From Thermothielavioides terrestris NRRL 8126 (Eukaryota; Ascomycota; Sordariomycetes; Sordariales; Chaetomiaceae), in assembly GCF_000226115.1 (NCBI RefSeq), contig NC_016462.1, forward strand, positions 1,736,001 through 1,800,000: a stretch of DNA of 64,000 nt, read 5' to 3'. The translations under genes and the position numbers were made by a program. This document shows positions 36,122 to 47,538 of this stretch, one piece after another (positions within the stretch are counted from its first letter, which is position 1; each line of letters begins with the position of its first letter). The notes under the pieces are model-generated. The model was given only the letters and a program-made list of their open reading frames with translations, was not told where the DNA came from and ran no database searches.

Positions 36122-37331
36122 TGCGGCTCTCGCTCTCTCTCTCCCCTCGTCTTGCCTGCCCACCGCGGCCTCCCGGCCTCACTTCCTCCTCTCGCTGCTG
36201 CGCCCTCTCCCGCCTGCTATGGCAACGCGCCGGGTCCGAATTGGCATCTCTTTCCCGCCCTGTACTCTAACGGCCGTGCACACAACAAGCCCTGCAAAGC
36301 TCTGTCTGTTTTTGACGACTATCTCTCCATCCCCACCTACTACTACCCAGCGTGGGAGCGGAACACATAATAGTATTAATCGGTTGTGGCATTCCTGATC
36401 TTTGCGCGCCTTGAAGTTGTTGGACAGGACAAGGGCCCGGAGCAGGAGGAGGTGGATTGCTATTGGCTATATTGGCTGTTCAGTGAAGATTCTGGCCGGC
36501 CCCATTTCTGTCAGATCTGTGTCGAGTTTTTCCCCGCGGGCAGGCAGAACGGCAGCCTTGGCTTGCCTTGCTGCTTCTCCCCTGTTCGTGGGGTATTCTG
36601 GTTGGACGTTTCTACTCGTTTTGTTTTTGTTTTCTTCTTCCTTACTACTAACTCCGGCCAGAAGGGCTGCTGGCCTCACATGATTATATGTAATGCCTGA
36701 TTTGTTTTATGTGTGGGTGAGACGGTGGGTGGCGAGCGACCGTGTGTGAGATTGGGCGGCGGCAAGGGGAGGACCAGCGGACCATGTTTTTGTAAGATAT
36801 AGGCGAGGGAAAGACTGTGTGTGTGAGAGTGTCATCTTTTTTCTCATGCTTTGCCCATCTGGAGAAGGCGGCGTGTATGTTTTGCATGGTTTCTCAGCGG
36901 AGCGGAGTGGACGGCGGACGGACGTGTTCATGGCTCCAAAAAGTCGACGTTTACTTGTCGTTGTTTTGTTTCTGTTTTTGTTGTGTTTGGCTTGTATGTA
37001 TGACTTTCTTTAGGCAATGCCTGGATAATTGGACTTGTACTTGTAGGTCTGCCGAGACGGGGTGCCTGGCTATTCATGGCAGTGTGGCTGTTGGACTGTG
37101 CTTGGAAGGAGGGGATCTTGGTTTGTTGCGCGCGGTGGGTGTATTCCCCCGCAGTCCGCAAGTTGGGAGCCGAGCCCTCAGCGGCGAGGGGTGAAATGTG
37201 AAATACTACACATATAGCATGCGTTGTGGTTGTGTGAGACGTGTTTATGCTGACGATCACTGAAGCGATTGCCTGCTTCCGGTGTCGAGTCCCATGACCG
37301 TCAGTTTATTCAGTCCCCTGTGGAGAAGATT
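36122..37331. other. Convergent intergenic region
   Basis: 1.2 kb between the 3' ends of the HSF-type gene and the lysine-rich gene. T-rich polyadenylation-like sequence is present; no coding signal. Confidence 0.55.
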
Positions 37332-38405
37332 TCAGTTTTCATCTCTGGCCCCAGTCTCAGCCTCAACTCCAACCTCGCCATTCGCCCCCTTCTCCCCCTT
37401 CTTCTTCTTCTTTTTCTTGCTCTTCTTCTTCTTCCTCTTCTCACTGCCTGCCTGCTCTCGCCCTTGCTCTTCCATTCCACCCCTCCGGCTGTCCCCTCCA
37501 GCGCTAGCATCCCCCGTCCCAGCATCGGCATCTCTTTCCCCCTCCCCGATGATCCCAGATCCAGTCCTCTCCTCTTCCTTGCCCTCCCCCTTGACCGCAA
37601 TCTCACCCGACAGCCTCTCAACACGCGCCTTCTTCCTCCTCGGCTGCCCATCCACCTCCACCTCCACCTCCCCCTTCGTCTCCTCCTTCTTTCCACCCTC
37701 ACCCTCACTCCCACTTCCCACCCCCCTCCGCTGCTGCTGGCGCTGCTCACCCACCCCAAGCCCAAGATACTGCTGATGCCCCGCCCTCCTAGCCCTCACC
37801 AGCGCGCCCCGGCCGACCTCCTCCTCGCTCTCACTCCCGCTCTCACCGCTACCGCCCACAGCGCCGGCACCCCTCTTCCTCCCGTTCTGCCGGCGCGCGG
37901 CGGCGGCAAGCTCGAGCTGGCGCGCCGCGTTCCGCCCCAGCACCTTGCGCCGCAGTGCCGCGGTGTCGCGGTCCTGGGTCGTGGCTGCTGAGGATGATGG
38001 GGTAGAGGAGGAGGAGGAGGAGGAGGAAGAGGGGGAGGGGGAGAAGAAGCCTATCCCTGCGTTGGGGGGCAGGTGGTAGGCTGGGTTGAGGTCGAGGTCG
38101 GAATCATCTTGGCGGTGGTGGTGGCGGTGGGGTTTGGACCCCGAGGAGGACGGGGGCTGGGGGTTGAGGGTGGTGTTGGTGGTGGCGGCGGTGGCCAGGG
38201 AGGAGAAGCCGCGGTTGGTGCTGGATGGTCCCTGAGAGGAGGGGGGGTTGGTGGCAGCAGCTGTGGGGTTTGGGGCGCGGTGCTTGGAGAGAGTGGAGAG
38301 GACCCGTTGGTGTTTGGTGGCTAGACTGAGCGCGATGCGGTTGAAGGTCTCGTTGGCATCAGGAGCAACGGGGAGTTTGGGTTTGGGGTCAACCGGGGTG
38401 GGCAT
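37332..38405 (-). CDS. DUF3245-like lysine-rich fungal protein
   Basis: An intronless gene for 357 residues; the true start is MPTPVDPKPKLPV at 38405. The N-terminal block FNRIALSLATKHQRVLSTLSK (about 20-40) and the later DTAALRRKVLGRNAARQLEL (about 150-170), joined by a low-complexity Ser/Thr/His linker with YHLPPNAGIGF, resemble the fungal DUF3245 family, whose function is unknown. The second half is highly charged and ends in a run of lysines (KKKKSKKKKKKKGEKG), suggesting a nuclear or nucleolar RNA-associated protein, but this is composition only. The gene is convergent with the HSF-type gene. The family name is from memory and should be treated as tentative. Confidence 0.72.
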   Translation of the reverse strand: MPTPVDPKPKLPVAPDANETFNRIALSLATKHQRVLSTLSKHRAPNPTAAATNPPSSQGPSSTNRGFSSLATAATTNTTLNPQPPSSSGSKPHRHHHRQDDSDLDLNPAYHLPPNAGIGFFSPSPSSSSSSSSSTPSSSAATTQDRDTAALRRKVLGRNAARQLELAAAARRQNGRKRGAGAVGGSGESGSESEEEVGRGALVRARRAGHQQYLGLGVGEQRQQQRRGVGSGSEGEGGKKEETKGEVEVEVDGQPRRKKARVERLSGEIAVKGEGKEEERTGSGIIGEGERDADAGTGDASAGGDSRRGGMEEQGREQAGSEKRKKKKSKKKKKKKGEKGANGEVGVEAETGARDEN

Positions 38406-39552
38406 GTTAGGTTGGTCTCCCAAGACGGACGCTTGGGGTTGAGATGTCGTCGGGAGAACGGGTTAGGGTTGGTAATCAATGCGAGAACTCGAACAGTCAA
38501 TGGTGCTTGGCGTGGTGACCGACCATCTTATAGGCTCCCGCTGACAAGAATGGCCGGGATACGGAATGCTTGTTTGCACGTCACAAAGATAACGGCTGAC
38601 AGGTACCGTTGTCTGTGAGATTGCTGTCTTCGTGTTGAAGCCTGGGGTCCAAGGACGAGGCAGCACAAAGTTTTGGTTATCTGCGGACTGGGGTGTAAGC
38701 TATGCAACTATCCATAGTTACTGTGCGTATGCACTTACTGCATGAAACCCCACTGACGACTGACTTAAGCGACCTTCCCAAGAATCACCAGCGAAACAGC
38801 CATCAACATAGCATCTTGAAACAACATCTTCATCATATCTGCTAAGAACGCCTTCCACCTTCCCTTCTCCCCCCAAATTGGCACAAGGTGATAGCCATTT
38901 TAGCTTTAAAATAGGCGTTTGTTTGTGGGTTCGACTGTTCATGATCACGGCGGAGGGTGTGGGGCGCTGCGGTGTTTGAAGCTGTGTCTGAAGCAGAAGA
39001 TGCTGGGGTTTCCAGACATTGCGGATCTGTTTGACAGAGCTACTGCGCAGGATGGAGACAATGAAGCTATCACGAAGTGCCTGATACACAGAGATGGTGA
39101 TCAATGATGGTGTTGTTCGTTGTATTGATCAAAGTGTGTGTGTGGGAGAGGGCTACTCTGGGCGTGGCTCTGGTGGATCCTAATTACGGCAGTACGGCCC
39201 GTGGGTGCCGAGCCCCTGACTTTGAGGCCCAGGTTCTGACACTGTTAAGCTGTCGAAACCTGGTCTCATTTCACCGCGTCTCATTCAAAATCGAAACCTC
39301 GATCGGGCTTGACTATCTATCTATATTAACTGTTCTTGAAGATCTTGGATTAACCATCTTGTTTGTCACTCGGAGTCAGCTGCAGTGCAACCAGATGCGG
39401 ATTCAGCGGCAAGGAAGACTTCCAATTGGTTGCCGCATAAGACCTTGAGGCTCCCAGCGGCAACAACATCCGCCAAAATCAAACACAGTCTCAACTTGGG
39501 TGCTCACTATTGAATGCAGACGAGCTCAGCTGTTTTGACTGACCACAACATC
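38406..39552. other. Divergent intergenic region
   Basis: 1.15 kb between divergent start codons of the lysine-rich gene and the FTA2-like gene. No additional gene is evident. An alternative in-frame ATG for the FTA2-like gene is at 39514. Confidence 0.5.
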
Positions 39553-40580
39553 ATGGCTTCGTCGGTTTTCTACCTCGCTCACCTTCCCAGTCCGCCGATA
39601 CCTCTTCCCCGCGTTCCGGGCCCCAAACTGGCGCCTTTCACTCCAAGTGCTCAAGCTGACATTGAGTTTCTTGAGTTTCTTGGCCACGAAAACGACGTGG
39701 ATTCTCTGGTTTGGAAAGTCAAGATCAACGGAGGGCTCTTTGCTCTTAAGGTGGTATGTGGTTAATCCGACACATATGTGGACAGCTTCGAGTCTGATTT
39801 GAGTGTTCTCCCTAGTTCTTCTTCCGCCGGTGGGAATTTCTCCGTGACAATCAGGGTGCGGACCTTACGACACCACTGGCCAATCCGCAGCTTTATGTCG
39901 ACTACTTTGACCCCTTCAACTGTGAGTGCCGTGCCTATGGCCGACTCAAGGAGGCAAAGCGCGAGGATCTGGCCGTCAAGGCCCACGGCTATCTCCTTCT
40001 CACGCCCCAGCAAGAAATCGAGTTAGAGCGTAGAGTGACAGCCATTGACCCTGACCCACTCCCCGATGCCAACGCAAGCGAGCTCACTGGTCACAACTTC
40101 TGGACGCGACACGAGCAGCACCGCGGACTGCCCGTTCGGGCCATTGTCAAGGATTTCGTCCCCGGTGACCGTCTTACTTCCGCTCAGGTCCGGGCCATGT
40201 GGCCGGACCTACAGGAACTTCACTCTCTAGGCATCCTCGTGGGCGACACGCACGGCGGAAACTATCTCGGCGGGAAGCTCGTCGACTTCAGCCGCTCGTT
40301 GACCATGTACCACCCGGGTCTGCACTACATTTTTGAGAGCACGCAAAGGGAAATGATGTTGGAGGAGCTGCAGCACCTACTGGACTATTACTATTACCTG
40401 CTGAATTGGAGCTCGACGGACGGGATCGACATCCCTCAAGACCTCGAGGCTTTCTGCTCGGGACACCTAGACGAGTACCAGAATCTTCCCATAAAGCATA
40501 AGTTTCTTCAGTGGGAGGAGGACCCCGACGCGGCAATGAAGTTCGTGGAACAAGAGCTATTCAAAAAGGAGGTTGATTGA
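39553..40580 (+). CDS. FTA2-like (kinetochore Sim4 subunit family) protein-kinase-like protein
   Basis: A protein of 321 residues. Exons are 39553..39753 and 39816..40580, joined so that FALKV|FFFRRWEFL is continuous. The N-terminal segment IEFLEFLGHENDVDSLVWKV then LFALKV resembles the glycine-loop and VAIK lysine strand of protein kinases. GILVGDTHGGNYLGGKLVDFS (about 225-245) resembles the catalytic loop HxDxxxxN and the DFG, with D, N and D retained but the HRD His/Arg lost. This pattern is seen in the large fungal group labelled Kinetochore Sim4 complex subunit FTA2, most members of which are lineage-expanded kinase-fold proteins rather than true kinetochore subunits. Activity is uncertain. 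An upstream in-frame ATG (39514) would add 13 residues; the chosen ATG has the better context. Confidence 0.8.
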
Positions 40581-41981
40581 TCGAAGTGGAAGATCTTGCC
40601 CGTTGGGCGATATCGGGCACCACAGGGTCAGGGGGACATCCGAACCGCGTCAGGGTCGAGAATGTATCGAGCAGAGCGTACTGCGAGGTGTGGTTTGATC
40701 CAGCACTGCGAATGCTGCACACGTTCCGGGCTCACCGGAGAGTGGCTGGTTGACTGAAGGAAGTGAGGAGTGGCCGTTTTGAGCAGTTGGTACTGTACTA
40801 CCGCACTACCTATTTGTAGCTATGCGGTTCTGAGACGCCATCACAAGCCACTATGATCTAGCTGGGGATGTTGTTGTTCTTTCCCGGGGGAGAGCGGCTT
40901 GAAGGTTATGCCGCTGATTACTGGTAGAGTGAATACGGAAAGGATGGCTGCGTCTGCGCACCCGTATGTATTCCTGACGATGCCCATTCTCCAACCATAC
41001 CCTTCCTCAGCCGACACTTTCCTCAGTCCGGCAGACATCCCGCTCCTCAGCTCGCTATGGTGTGAACTGCTACCAAAGGCAACAGTGGTCCACTCTTTTC
41101 ACCACCATGTCCGAGATCCATAATGTTCTACAGCTCGCCGAAGGGGACATCTCGCTAGCGGACTGGGCCAGCAGCACCGGCGAGGCGGTCCCGCGCATCT
41201 GGGAGCGCGAGCGCCGCCATGTCTCCAAAGCCACTGATCAGGGTAGCAGCAAAGAGACACTGCAAAGTGGCGGATTCTACGAGTGACAGTGTATCTATCA
41301 CTGACCTAAAATGGGTCGGACAACAGATCCTATCCTTCTCGGCATCTTCAAGCCTGGAAGGCAACAATTTCGCTGTTTTTGTCATGTCGGCGGAGACTTT
41401 CATTAAAGGGGAGACCCGGGAGGAGCCTGCCCAGATGACTTACAATGAAATAAAACACGGCATAATCAGCCCGAATCCTACCTGTGATTTGCAATCCTTG
41501 CCGAGGCCATTCATGAATACAGACCTGCATCTTTGCGTGCTTGTCCTGCCGCGTGCCCCTGACGGGGGCTCGACCGACATTCGTCGGCCGACACGTCCAA
41601 CCAAGTGGGCCTCTCGGCTTTGTCTCCCCCCTGAGACGCCTGCCCACGCGACGAAAGACGGCGACAGTACCGACCGAATCGTAAAGTGCTCTCAATGCTT
41701 ACCAAGCTCGAAAACCTGGAAACTCCGACTGATACGCGTCTTGAAAAGTCCGAAATGGAGGCGGTCTGGTCTCCAGGAGTCTCTGGCTGCAGTACTTGTG
41801 CCGGGATGAATCATGCTTCTGAGGAGCTGATAGTTTGTTTTCCTCGACTTTCAACGCTCGCTTACGAACTTCCGGCGGCGTTTTCTCTCCGGAAGTTGAG
41901 CGTCAACTTCCGCGTATCCTCTACGCCAGTCCAAGGCGAACACGACGACGACTGCGTCTGATCTTACCGAGCCAACGTAAC
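40581..41981. other. Intergenic spacer, no convincing gene
   Basis: 1.4 kb before the MFS gene. A 59-codon ATG frame at 41107-41286 (starting MSEIHNVLQLAEGDISLADW) has protein-like composition, but no homology that I can name and no intron evidence; it could be a gene remnant. Confidence 0.4.
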
Positions 41982-43902
41982 ATGTCTGCGAGCGACACTA
42001 GCCCGGAGTATCCCGAGAAAGCGGCCGAAGTCAGCAACGGCGGGATGGACGCCACCGACACCGAGAAAGGCACTGCTGCCGGGCCGGTGGGAGGCGATGG
42101 CAGCGGGGCCAGCTCCGACGAAGCCAAGACCGAGCTGCCGTCGGCAGCTGCTCCGCCGCGGATGGCCCACGGCTTCATTTGGGTGCTGATCGTCGCGGGC
42201 ATCCTCATGGCCAACTTTCTGTTCGCCACCGACAACACCATTGCCGCCAACATCCAGCCCGCCGTCGTCAAGGACTTCCAGTCGCTCAACAAGCTCGCCT
42301 GGCTCGGCGTGGCCTTCCTGGCGTCATCGTGGGGCACCAACTTCTTCTGGTACGTTTGCGTCACTCGAGACCTCCTTTCCCCCTTAGATAACTTACTTAC
42401 CATATGGTACATCGCAGGGGCGACCTCTATGCCCGGTTCAGCAGCAAATGGACCTTCTGTTCGAGCTTCGTGGTCTTCGCCGTCGGATGCGCCGTCGCCG
42501 GGGCTGCACCCAACATGGATGCTCTGATCGTGGGACGGGCCATCTGCGGTGTGGGCGGCGCTGGCATGTATGCGCTGTCTCCTTCACCTGCAATGCTTCT
42601 TGAAAACAGCTGTCCTGACCCATCTTTATTTACTCACCTGCAGGTACTTCGGATCTATGGCCCTTCTGACGCAGATGACGTCGGAGCGAGAGCGGCCGCT
42701 GTATCTGAACCTGGTCGGCATCACGTTCGGCGCCGGAACAGTGCTCGGTCCCATCATCGGCGGCGCATTTGCGGCGAGCAGTGCGGGCTGGCGTTGGGCG
42801 TTCTACTTGTGAGTTAAAAAAAGGGCGTGGTACGCACACAGGTCTTACAGTTGCTGACTCGAGATGTATGATCACCACAGCAACCTCGTCGTCGGTGCCG
42901 TCTGCGCCCCGGTCTATCTCTTCCTCCTGCCGACGCTCAACCCCCGCTCAGGCGAGAGCATCAAGCAGCGCCTGTTTGAGATCGACTTCCTCGGCATCGT
43001 GCTCGTTGTCGGGCTCATCGTGTCCATCGTCATGGCCATCTCGTTCGGCGGCGTGCTGTACGCCTGGAACTCGGGCCGCGTCATCGCCCTCTTCGTCCTC
43101 GCCTTTGTCCTGCTCTGGCTCTTCCTCGCCCAGCAGCACTTCGCCCTCGGCACCACGCCGGAGCGCCGCATGTTCCCCATGCACTTCCTCCGGTCGAGCA
43201 CCATGGTCGTGCTCTTCCTCGAGGTCGCCTTGCTGCGCCACGTGCGTCTTCGTGCCCGTCTATTTCCTCCCGCTCTACTTCCAGTTCGTCAAGGCCGACA
43301 GCCCCATGCTCGCCGGCGTGCGCATGCTGCCCTACGTCGCCCTGCAGCCCGCCGTCGGCATCGTCTTGGGCCTCGTCGTCGGCAAGACGGGCTACTTCGT
43401 GCCGTGGTACATCTTCGCGGGTGCGCTGTGCGTCGCCGGGTCCGCCCTGCTCTACACGGTCGACCAGCACACGCCGCTCGCCGCCATCTACGGCTACGAG
43501 GTGCTGCTCGGGCTCGGCTCCGGCGCCGCCACGCAGCTGACCTTCGCCGTGGCCTCCATCAAGGTGGCGCCGCACGACGTCGGCCGCAGCACCGGCTGGG
43601 AGGCGTTCGCGCAGCTCGGCGGGCCGACCATCTCGCTCGGCATGGCCCAGGCCATCTTCGTCAACAAGGCCCAGGCCGCCGTCGCCGCGCTGCTGCCGGC
43701 CCTTGACCCGCCCCAGGTCAGCACCATCATCTCCGACCCGAACAACCCGCTGCTGCGCAGCCAGCCGGGGGATGTGCAGCTGCGCGTCGTCGACGCCGTC
43801 GTGCACGCCATGGCCAATGCGTATATCATCTGTCTTGTTGGTGGGTGCTTGGTCCTGCTGTTGATTTTCCGCTTCAAGGTGAATGACAGGCTGTGGGGAT
43901 GA
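41982..43902 (+). CDS. MFS drug:H+ antiporter-like transporter (14-TM type) with apparent +1 frameshift
   Basis: A plasma-membrane-type multidrug or toxin exporter. Exons are 41982..42349, 42418..42567, 42644..42808 and 42881..43902. The N-terminal 65 residues are cytosolic and acidic. TM1 starts IWVLIVAGILMANFLFATDN. The antiporter motif C is visible as FGAGTVLGPIIGGAF. Later TM segments (YVALQPAVGIVLGLVVG, YIICLVGGCLVLLLIF) give the DHA2/14-TM layout. At 43230 one extra T shifts the frame: upstream reads LFLEVA, downstream CCATCVFVPVYFLPLYFQF continues the same TM in the next frame. Without that base the protein has 567 residues. A 61-nt GT..AG splice (43224..43284) would also restore frame but deletes the TM and has a poor donor (GTCGCC). 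It is either a base error or a fresh pseudogene. It is convergent with the Zn2Cys6 gene. Confidence 0.85.
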
Positions 43903-44450
43903 GGGCTGCTTTCAGCCCAGCAGTTCCAAGACGGGGTGAGGCTGTCTTTGATTTTGGGGGAGGAAATAGCAGGTGGCTGCTTGCCAGAGCTACGAAGACA
44001 ATCGAAGGCCAAGCAGCGCACCTAGTTACCCTACAAAAAGGGCTGTCCCAGTGGGGATGAGGTGTGGTTGAGTAGGGGAAAGGAAAAGGGGGAGTAAACA
44101 GATCCTAAAAGATTGAATCTCATTCATGTATTTTCGACATCATCAATAATACCGCCCTTTTACGATGTCAACAAAGCCCCGAGCGTACCACTGGATGGAA
44201 AGGCAAGGCCTGCATGCGGGTACTGGCAGCCAGCACGATTAGTCTGCTCTCTCTAGTTACCTTCATAGTCAAGTCGTTTATTACGTCCCTCGCTCGAATT
44301 TGCAAGCTCCCACTTCACATATCGCTCTCGCCTTACCTATGCCAAAATTCTCTAGCTTGGGACAGGTTTACATGATGTCATTATGTATCCTTTGCGCAAC
44401 CTGTCTCGGCCGGTTCGAAGAGTCAACACCGCAGCATAAGCCAGAGCTAA
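43903..44450. other. Convergent intergenic region
   Basis: About 550 bases between the MFS gene and the Zn2Cys6 gene, with AT-rich 3'-end-like sequence around 44100-44170. No further feature. Confidence 0.5.
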
Positions 44451-47116
44451 TCAAAAAGGACCGGCCCCTTCCGGACCAGCGACATCTCCGAAACCAAAGC
44501 TGTCTGTGATGCTCTGCAGCACGTCCTGCCAATTCGCGGCTCCACCCCATGCCGCCATCTGAGTTTCTTGGCCAAACCCATCCGCGAGCGCCCCTTGCGA
44601 GGCAAACCCGTTGGAAGGAGCTTGGTCTGCTTCCCCGGGAACAGCACCCGGTGCATAATCTCGCGCCTCATTGAAAGCCCACTGGGGGCTTGCTTGCTCC
44701 TGCTGCATGGCAACATCGCCATCTCCACCACCACTCACAGGAGAAATACCGCCGTGGCCCTGTTCCGTGAGGTGTCCGCCGAGGGCAGGGGCTGATCCGG
44801 ATGCTGATCCGGACGCCGACGCCGACGCCAACGCCGACGCTACAGCGCCGCTACCGCCGCCCCCCTGGACCCTGTCGACCAGCCTCGCCAGCGTCCGGGC
44901 CCCGACATCCGCCATGTCGCTGACCTCGGCCAGCGCGCACAGCGTCGCCAGCGCGCCGCGCGCCGCCTGCAGGCACTCGTCGCGGCTGACCGAGCCCAGC
45001 CGCGCGCCGAGCGGGTCCGTGGCCATGCGCTGGATCGCCGCGCTCAGGGGTTCGTCTTCTTCTGGCCCTGGTCCCGCGCGCGCTTCTGCTTGCCCATAGG
45101 ACTGCGGCTGCGGCTGGGATTGCAGCCGGGATTGCGGCTGGGACTGCGGCTGCGATGTCCGCCCGTCTCCGCTGGCGTCGCCGGGAAAGCCCGGGTCCGC
45201 ACACAGGCAGAGCAACGTCACAGCGCCCTCAAAGGTCGGCAGGACGACGCCACAGAAGCGCGTGCGCCCGCCGCCCGTCATGAGGCCGTGCAGGATGCCC
45301 GCGTTTTCGAGCAGGCGCAGGGCCGCGACGGCCAGCGCGCGCTTGCCGTGCGCCAGCAGGATCTGCTTGTAGCCGCGCACCGGGTGGTGGTGGTGGTGGT
45401 GATGGGGGCCGGTTGGGTGCAGGACCGCCGGGCGGAAGTTCCAGCAGAGGAACTCGAAGATGGCCATGTGCAGCATCACGCGCTGCATCGGCAGCGTCGG
45501 CACCTTCTTGTCCCATCGCCGGTCCGGCCGCGCCAGCGCGAACACGGGCGGCAGCGTGGGGAGGAACGAGCGGCAGAAGGCCTCGTACAGCTGCTCGGCT
45601 GCTACCGCGTCGTAGCCCTTGGGCTCTGAGCCCCGAGCCCGGCAGCTTTGGCGCCAGAAGCGCGCAAGTTGAGCGCGGAGAAGGCGATGCATAAACGGGT
45701 CGGGTGCGTCGTCGCCGAGGCCGATGCCGGGCGGCAGGAGCCGCATCCGGGGCGTCATATCGGGAGTTAAGGCGTCGTCTGGCAGGAACGGAATGCGATC
45801 GAGTCGTTTCGATAAGCAACTAGTTTGGGGCTCTTCGGTCAGCTCGCATGGGGCCGGATGAGTGCGATGATGTGGTGTGCAATAGATTGGACCCGTCATA
45901 CCTGTCCCAAAGATAGAGGTTGCAAAAAGTCCGTCGTCTCATCTCCTTCTCAATCTCATTCATGCCGCCGGCCCCGACCCCGGGGCCCGGATGCAGGCCG
46001 ATCTGCTGCGCGACCCTCGTCGCGCAGCTGAGATGCTCCCAGAAGAGGTGCATCCGGCCAGCGCTGAGGCATGCCAGGCCAGCGAGGGCGATGCTCTGCA
46101 CACGCACGAGGGAGCCTTGCAGGTCAAGCTGCCTACAAATGGGCATGAGCGCGTCGCTGGTGTCATCGCATAAGCGGCGAATGTCGGCAAGCGGCATCCC
46201 CTTGACGCTGTCGGCGGTGTAGGCGGGCGAAGGGAGAAAGTGCGAGGCATAGCAGCACACCCGCAGAAAGAGGATGGCAAACTCAATGTCGGCGACCGAG
46301 GATATCCTGCCCAGGCTCCACCATCGCCGATACTGCGCCAGGAACCAAGGCGGATGCAGAAGCTGGTCTATCCTGTTTCAATCAAGGGATGGAGGTCAGC
46401 AGATGACTCTCAGTGAACGGGAGTTAACCAGACAGCCCTTACCAGTTGACTTTCGTCATGAAATATTGGACTAGAAAGTCGATGATCGGGCGGCTGGGCA
46501 TCCTGTCCAGCCTCTTTCGGACCTCAGCCTCGATCTCGATTGGGAGGGTTGTTTTCCCCTTCGCGTCGGGGCTGGCATCCTCAGGGGCCAACTATCGAGC
46601 CCGGCCACGGCACGTCAATCAAACGAGAATTCAATGCCAACCAGGGCCGTTGCGTACCTTGTGCACGAGCGCCAAGGCGTCGAAGTCGCTCTGGCCCAAG
46701 TACCCAAAGACCTCGGCCAGCGAGGACTCCTCGGCAGACCTCGGCGGACTCGTCGCCAGCGAGGTGGAGGAATCATGAGGGTCAAGCTCGTCTACGAACT
46801 GCCCACCCTCGCCCTGGCTGGCTTCGTCGCGCCCGATTGGGGTTTGCACCGACGACGACAAGGGAAGCCGTGTGGTCGTCACATTGACGTTGACGGGTTG
46901 CTGGGTCTGGGAGGAGTAGTAGGCGCACAGCTCGGGCTGTCGGCGCCGGGCGCACCTGTTGCAAGGATATTGGCGGTCACACTATGAAAACATGGGTCAA
47001 CAGAAAGCTGATGAGGGGAAGGGGGGCCTGGAGTACGGATTAATCACTTTTTGTTTCCTGGTATAGCACGGAATGCAAGCTGATACTTCTCGCTTTTTTA
47101 GTTTGCCAGACGGCAT
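44451..47116 (-). CDS. Zn2Cys6 transcription factor with fungal-specific regulatory domain
   Basis: A nuclear regulator of 793 residues. Five exons: 47116..47048, 46981..46658, 46591..46443, 46372..45902 and 45819..44451. The zinc cluster is complete, C14-X2-C17-X6-C24-X5-C30-X2-C33-X8-C42 (ACIPCYTRKQK|CDRQYPCNRC), and an intron falls exactly before C24. The middle homology region is recognisable from PSRPIIDFLVQYFMTKVNW through FAILFLRVCCYASHFLPSP, GLHPGPG and MRRRTFCNLYLWDS|CLSKRLDRIPFLPD, the fungal-specific TF domain. A Gln/Ser/Pro-rich segment (near 580) and an acidic Gly/Asp-rich C-terminus may act in activation. It lies between two MFS genes and may regulate one or both; this is inferred from position only. 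Targets are unknown. Confidence 0.93.
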
Positions 47117-47538
47117 GGCGCGACGGCTGGGACTGGCCTTGACGGCCCGAAGACAGCAAAGAGGTGAAAGCTCTCGCTCGGCCCAGCTGGGGCTTCCGCA
47201 AGACGGCTCGAGGTTCGAGTCCGCTGAGTAACTAAGGCAAGGAAGGGGTAAATCTGAACCCGATTGGACGCTGCTCCCTCCACAGATGTGCTAGCCGCAT
47301 ACGGATGGATACTCGAGAGCAATTTCGGGCTTGTGCAAACCGTCAGCGGCAGCGGGTGGGACGCCGGCGTCGTGCTCGTCTTGCTCACGACCATGACCAA
47401 CGTCGTCAAGGTGTCGACGAGGGTGATGGACCCTGAATGCAAGCATTGAATAGTTAGACCGTTCATGTAATCCTCAGCTGGGGATAAGTCGATCCGCCTG
47501 GCCTGGCCGGGGCATCGACCGGGATGTTAGCCCCTTAT
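47117..47538. other. Promoter region of the Zn2Cys6 gene
   Basis: 422 bases between the upstream MFS stop codon and the regulator's ATG. No further gene is seen. Confidence 0.5.

Noticed and set aside
41107..41286. A 59-codon frame starting MSEIHNVLQLAEG
   Set aside because: Plausible composition, but too short and without a recognisable family; kept only as a remark in the spacer entry.
43224..43284. A fourth intron in the first MFS gene
   Set aside because: The donor GTCGCC is weak and removal would delete a conserved membrane segment that reads perfectly in the shifted frame; a one-base lesion fits better.
47209..47219. GGTTCGAGTCC, which resembles a tRNA B box
   Set aside because: The bases on either side do not form a T-stem and no A box or acceptor stem is present on either strand.
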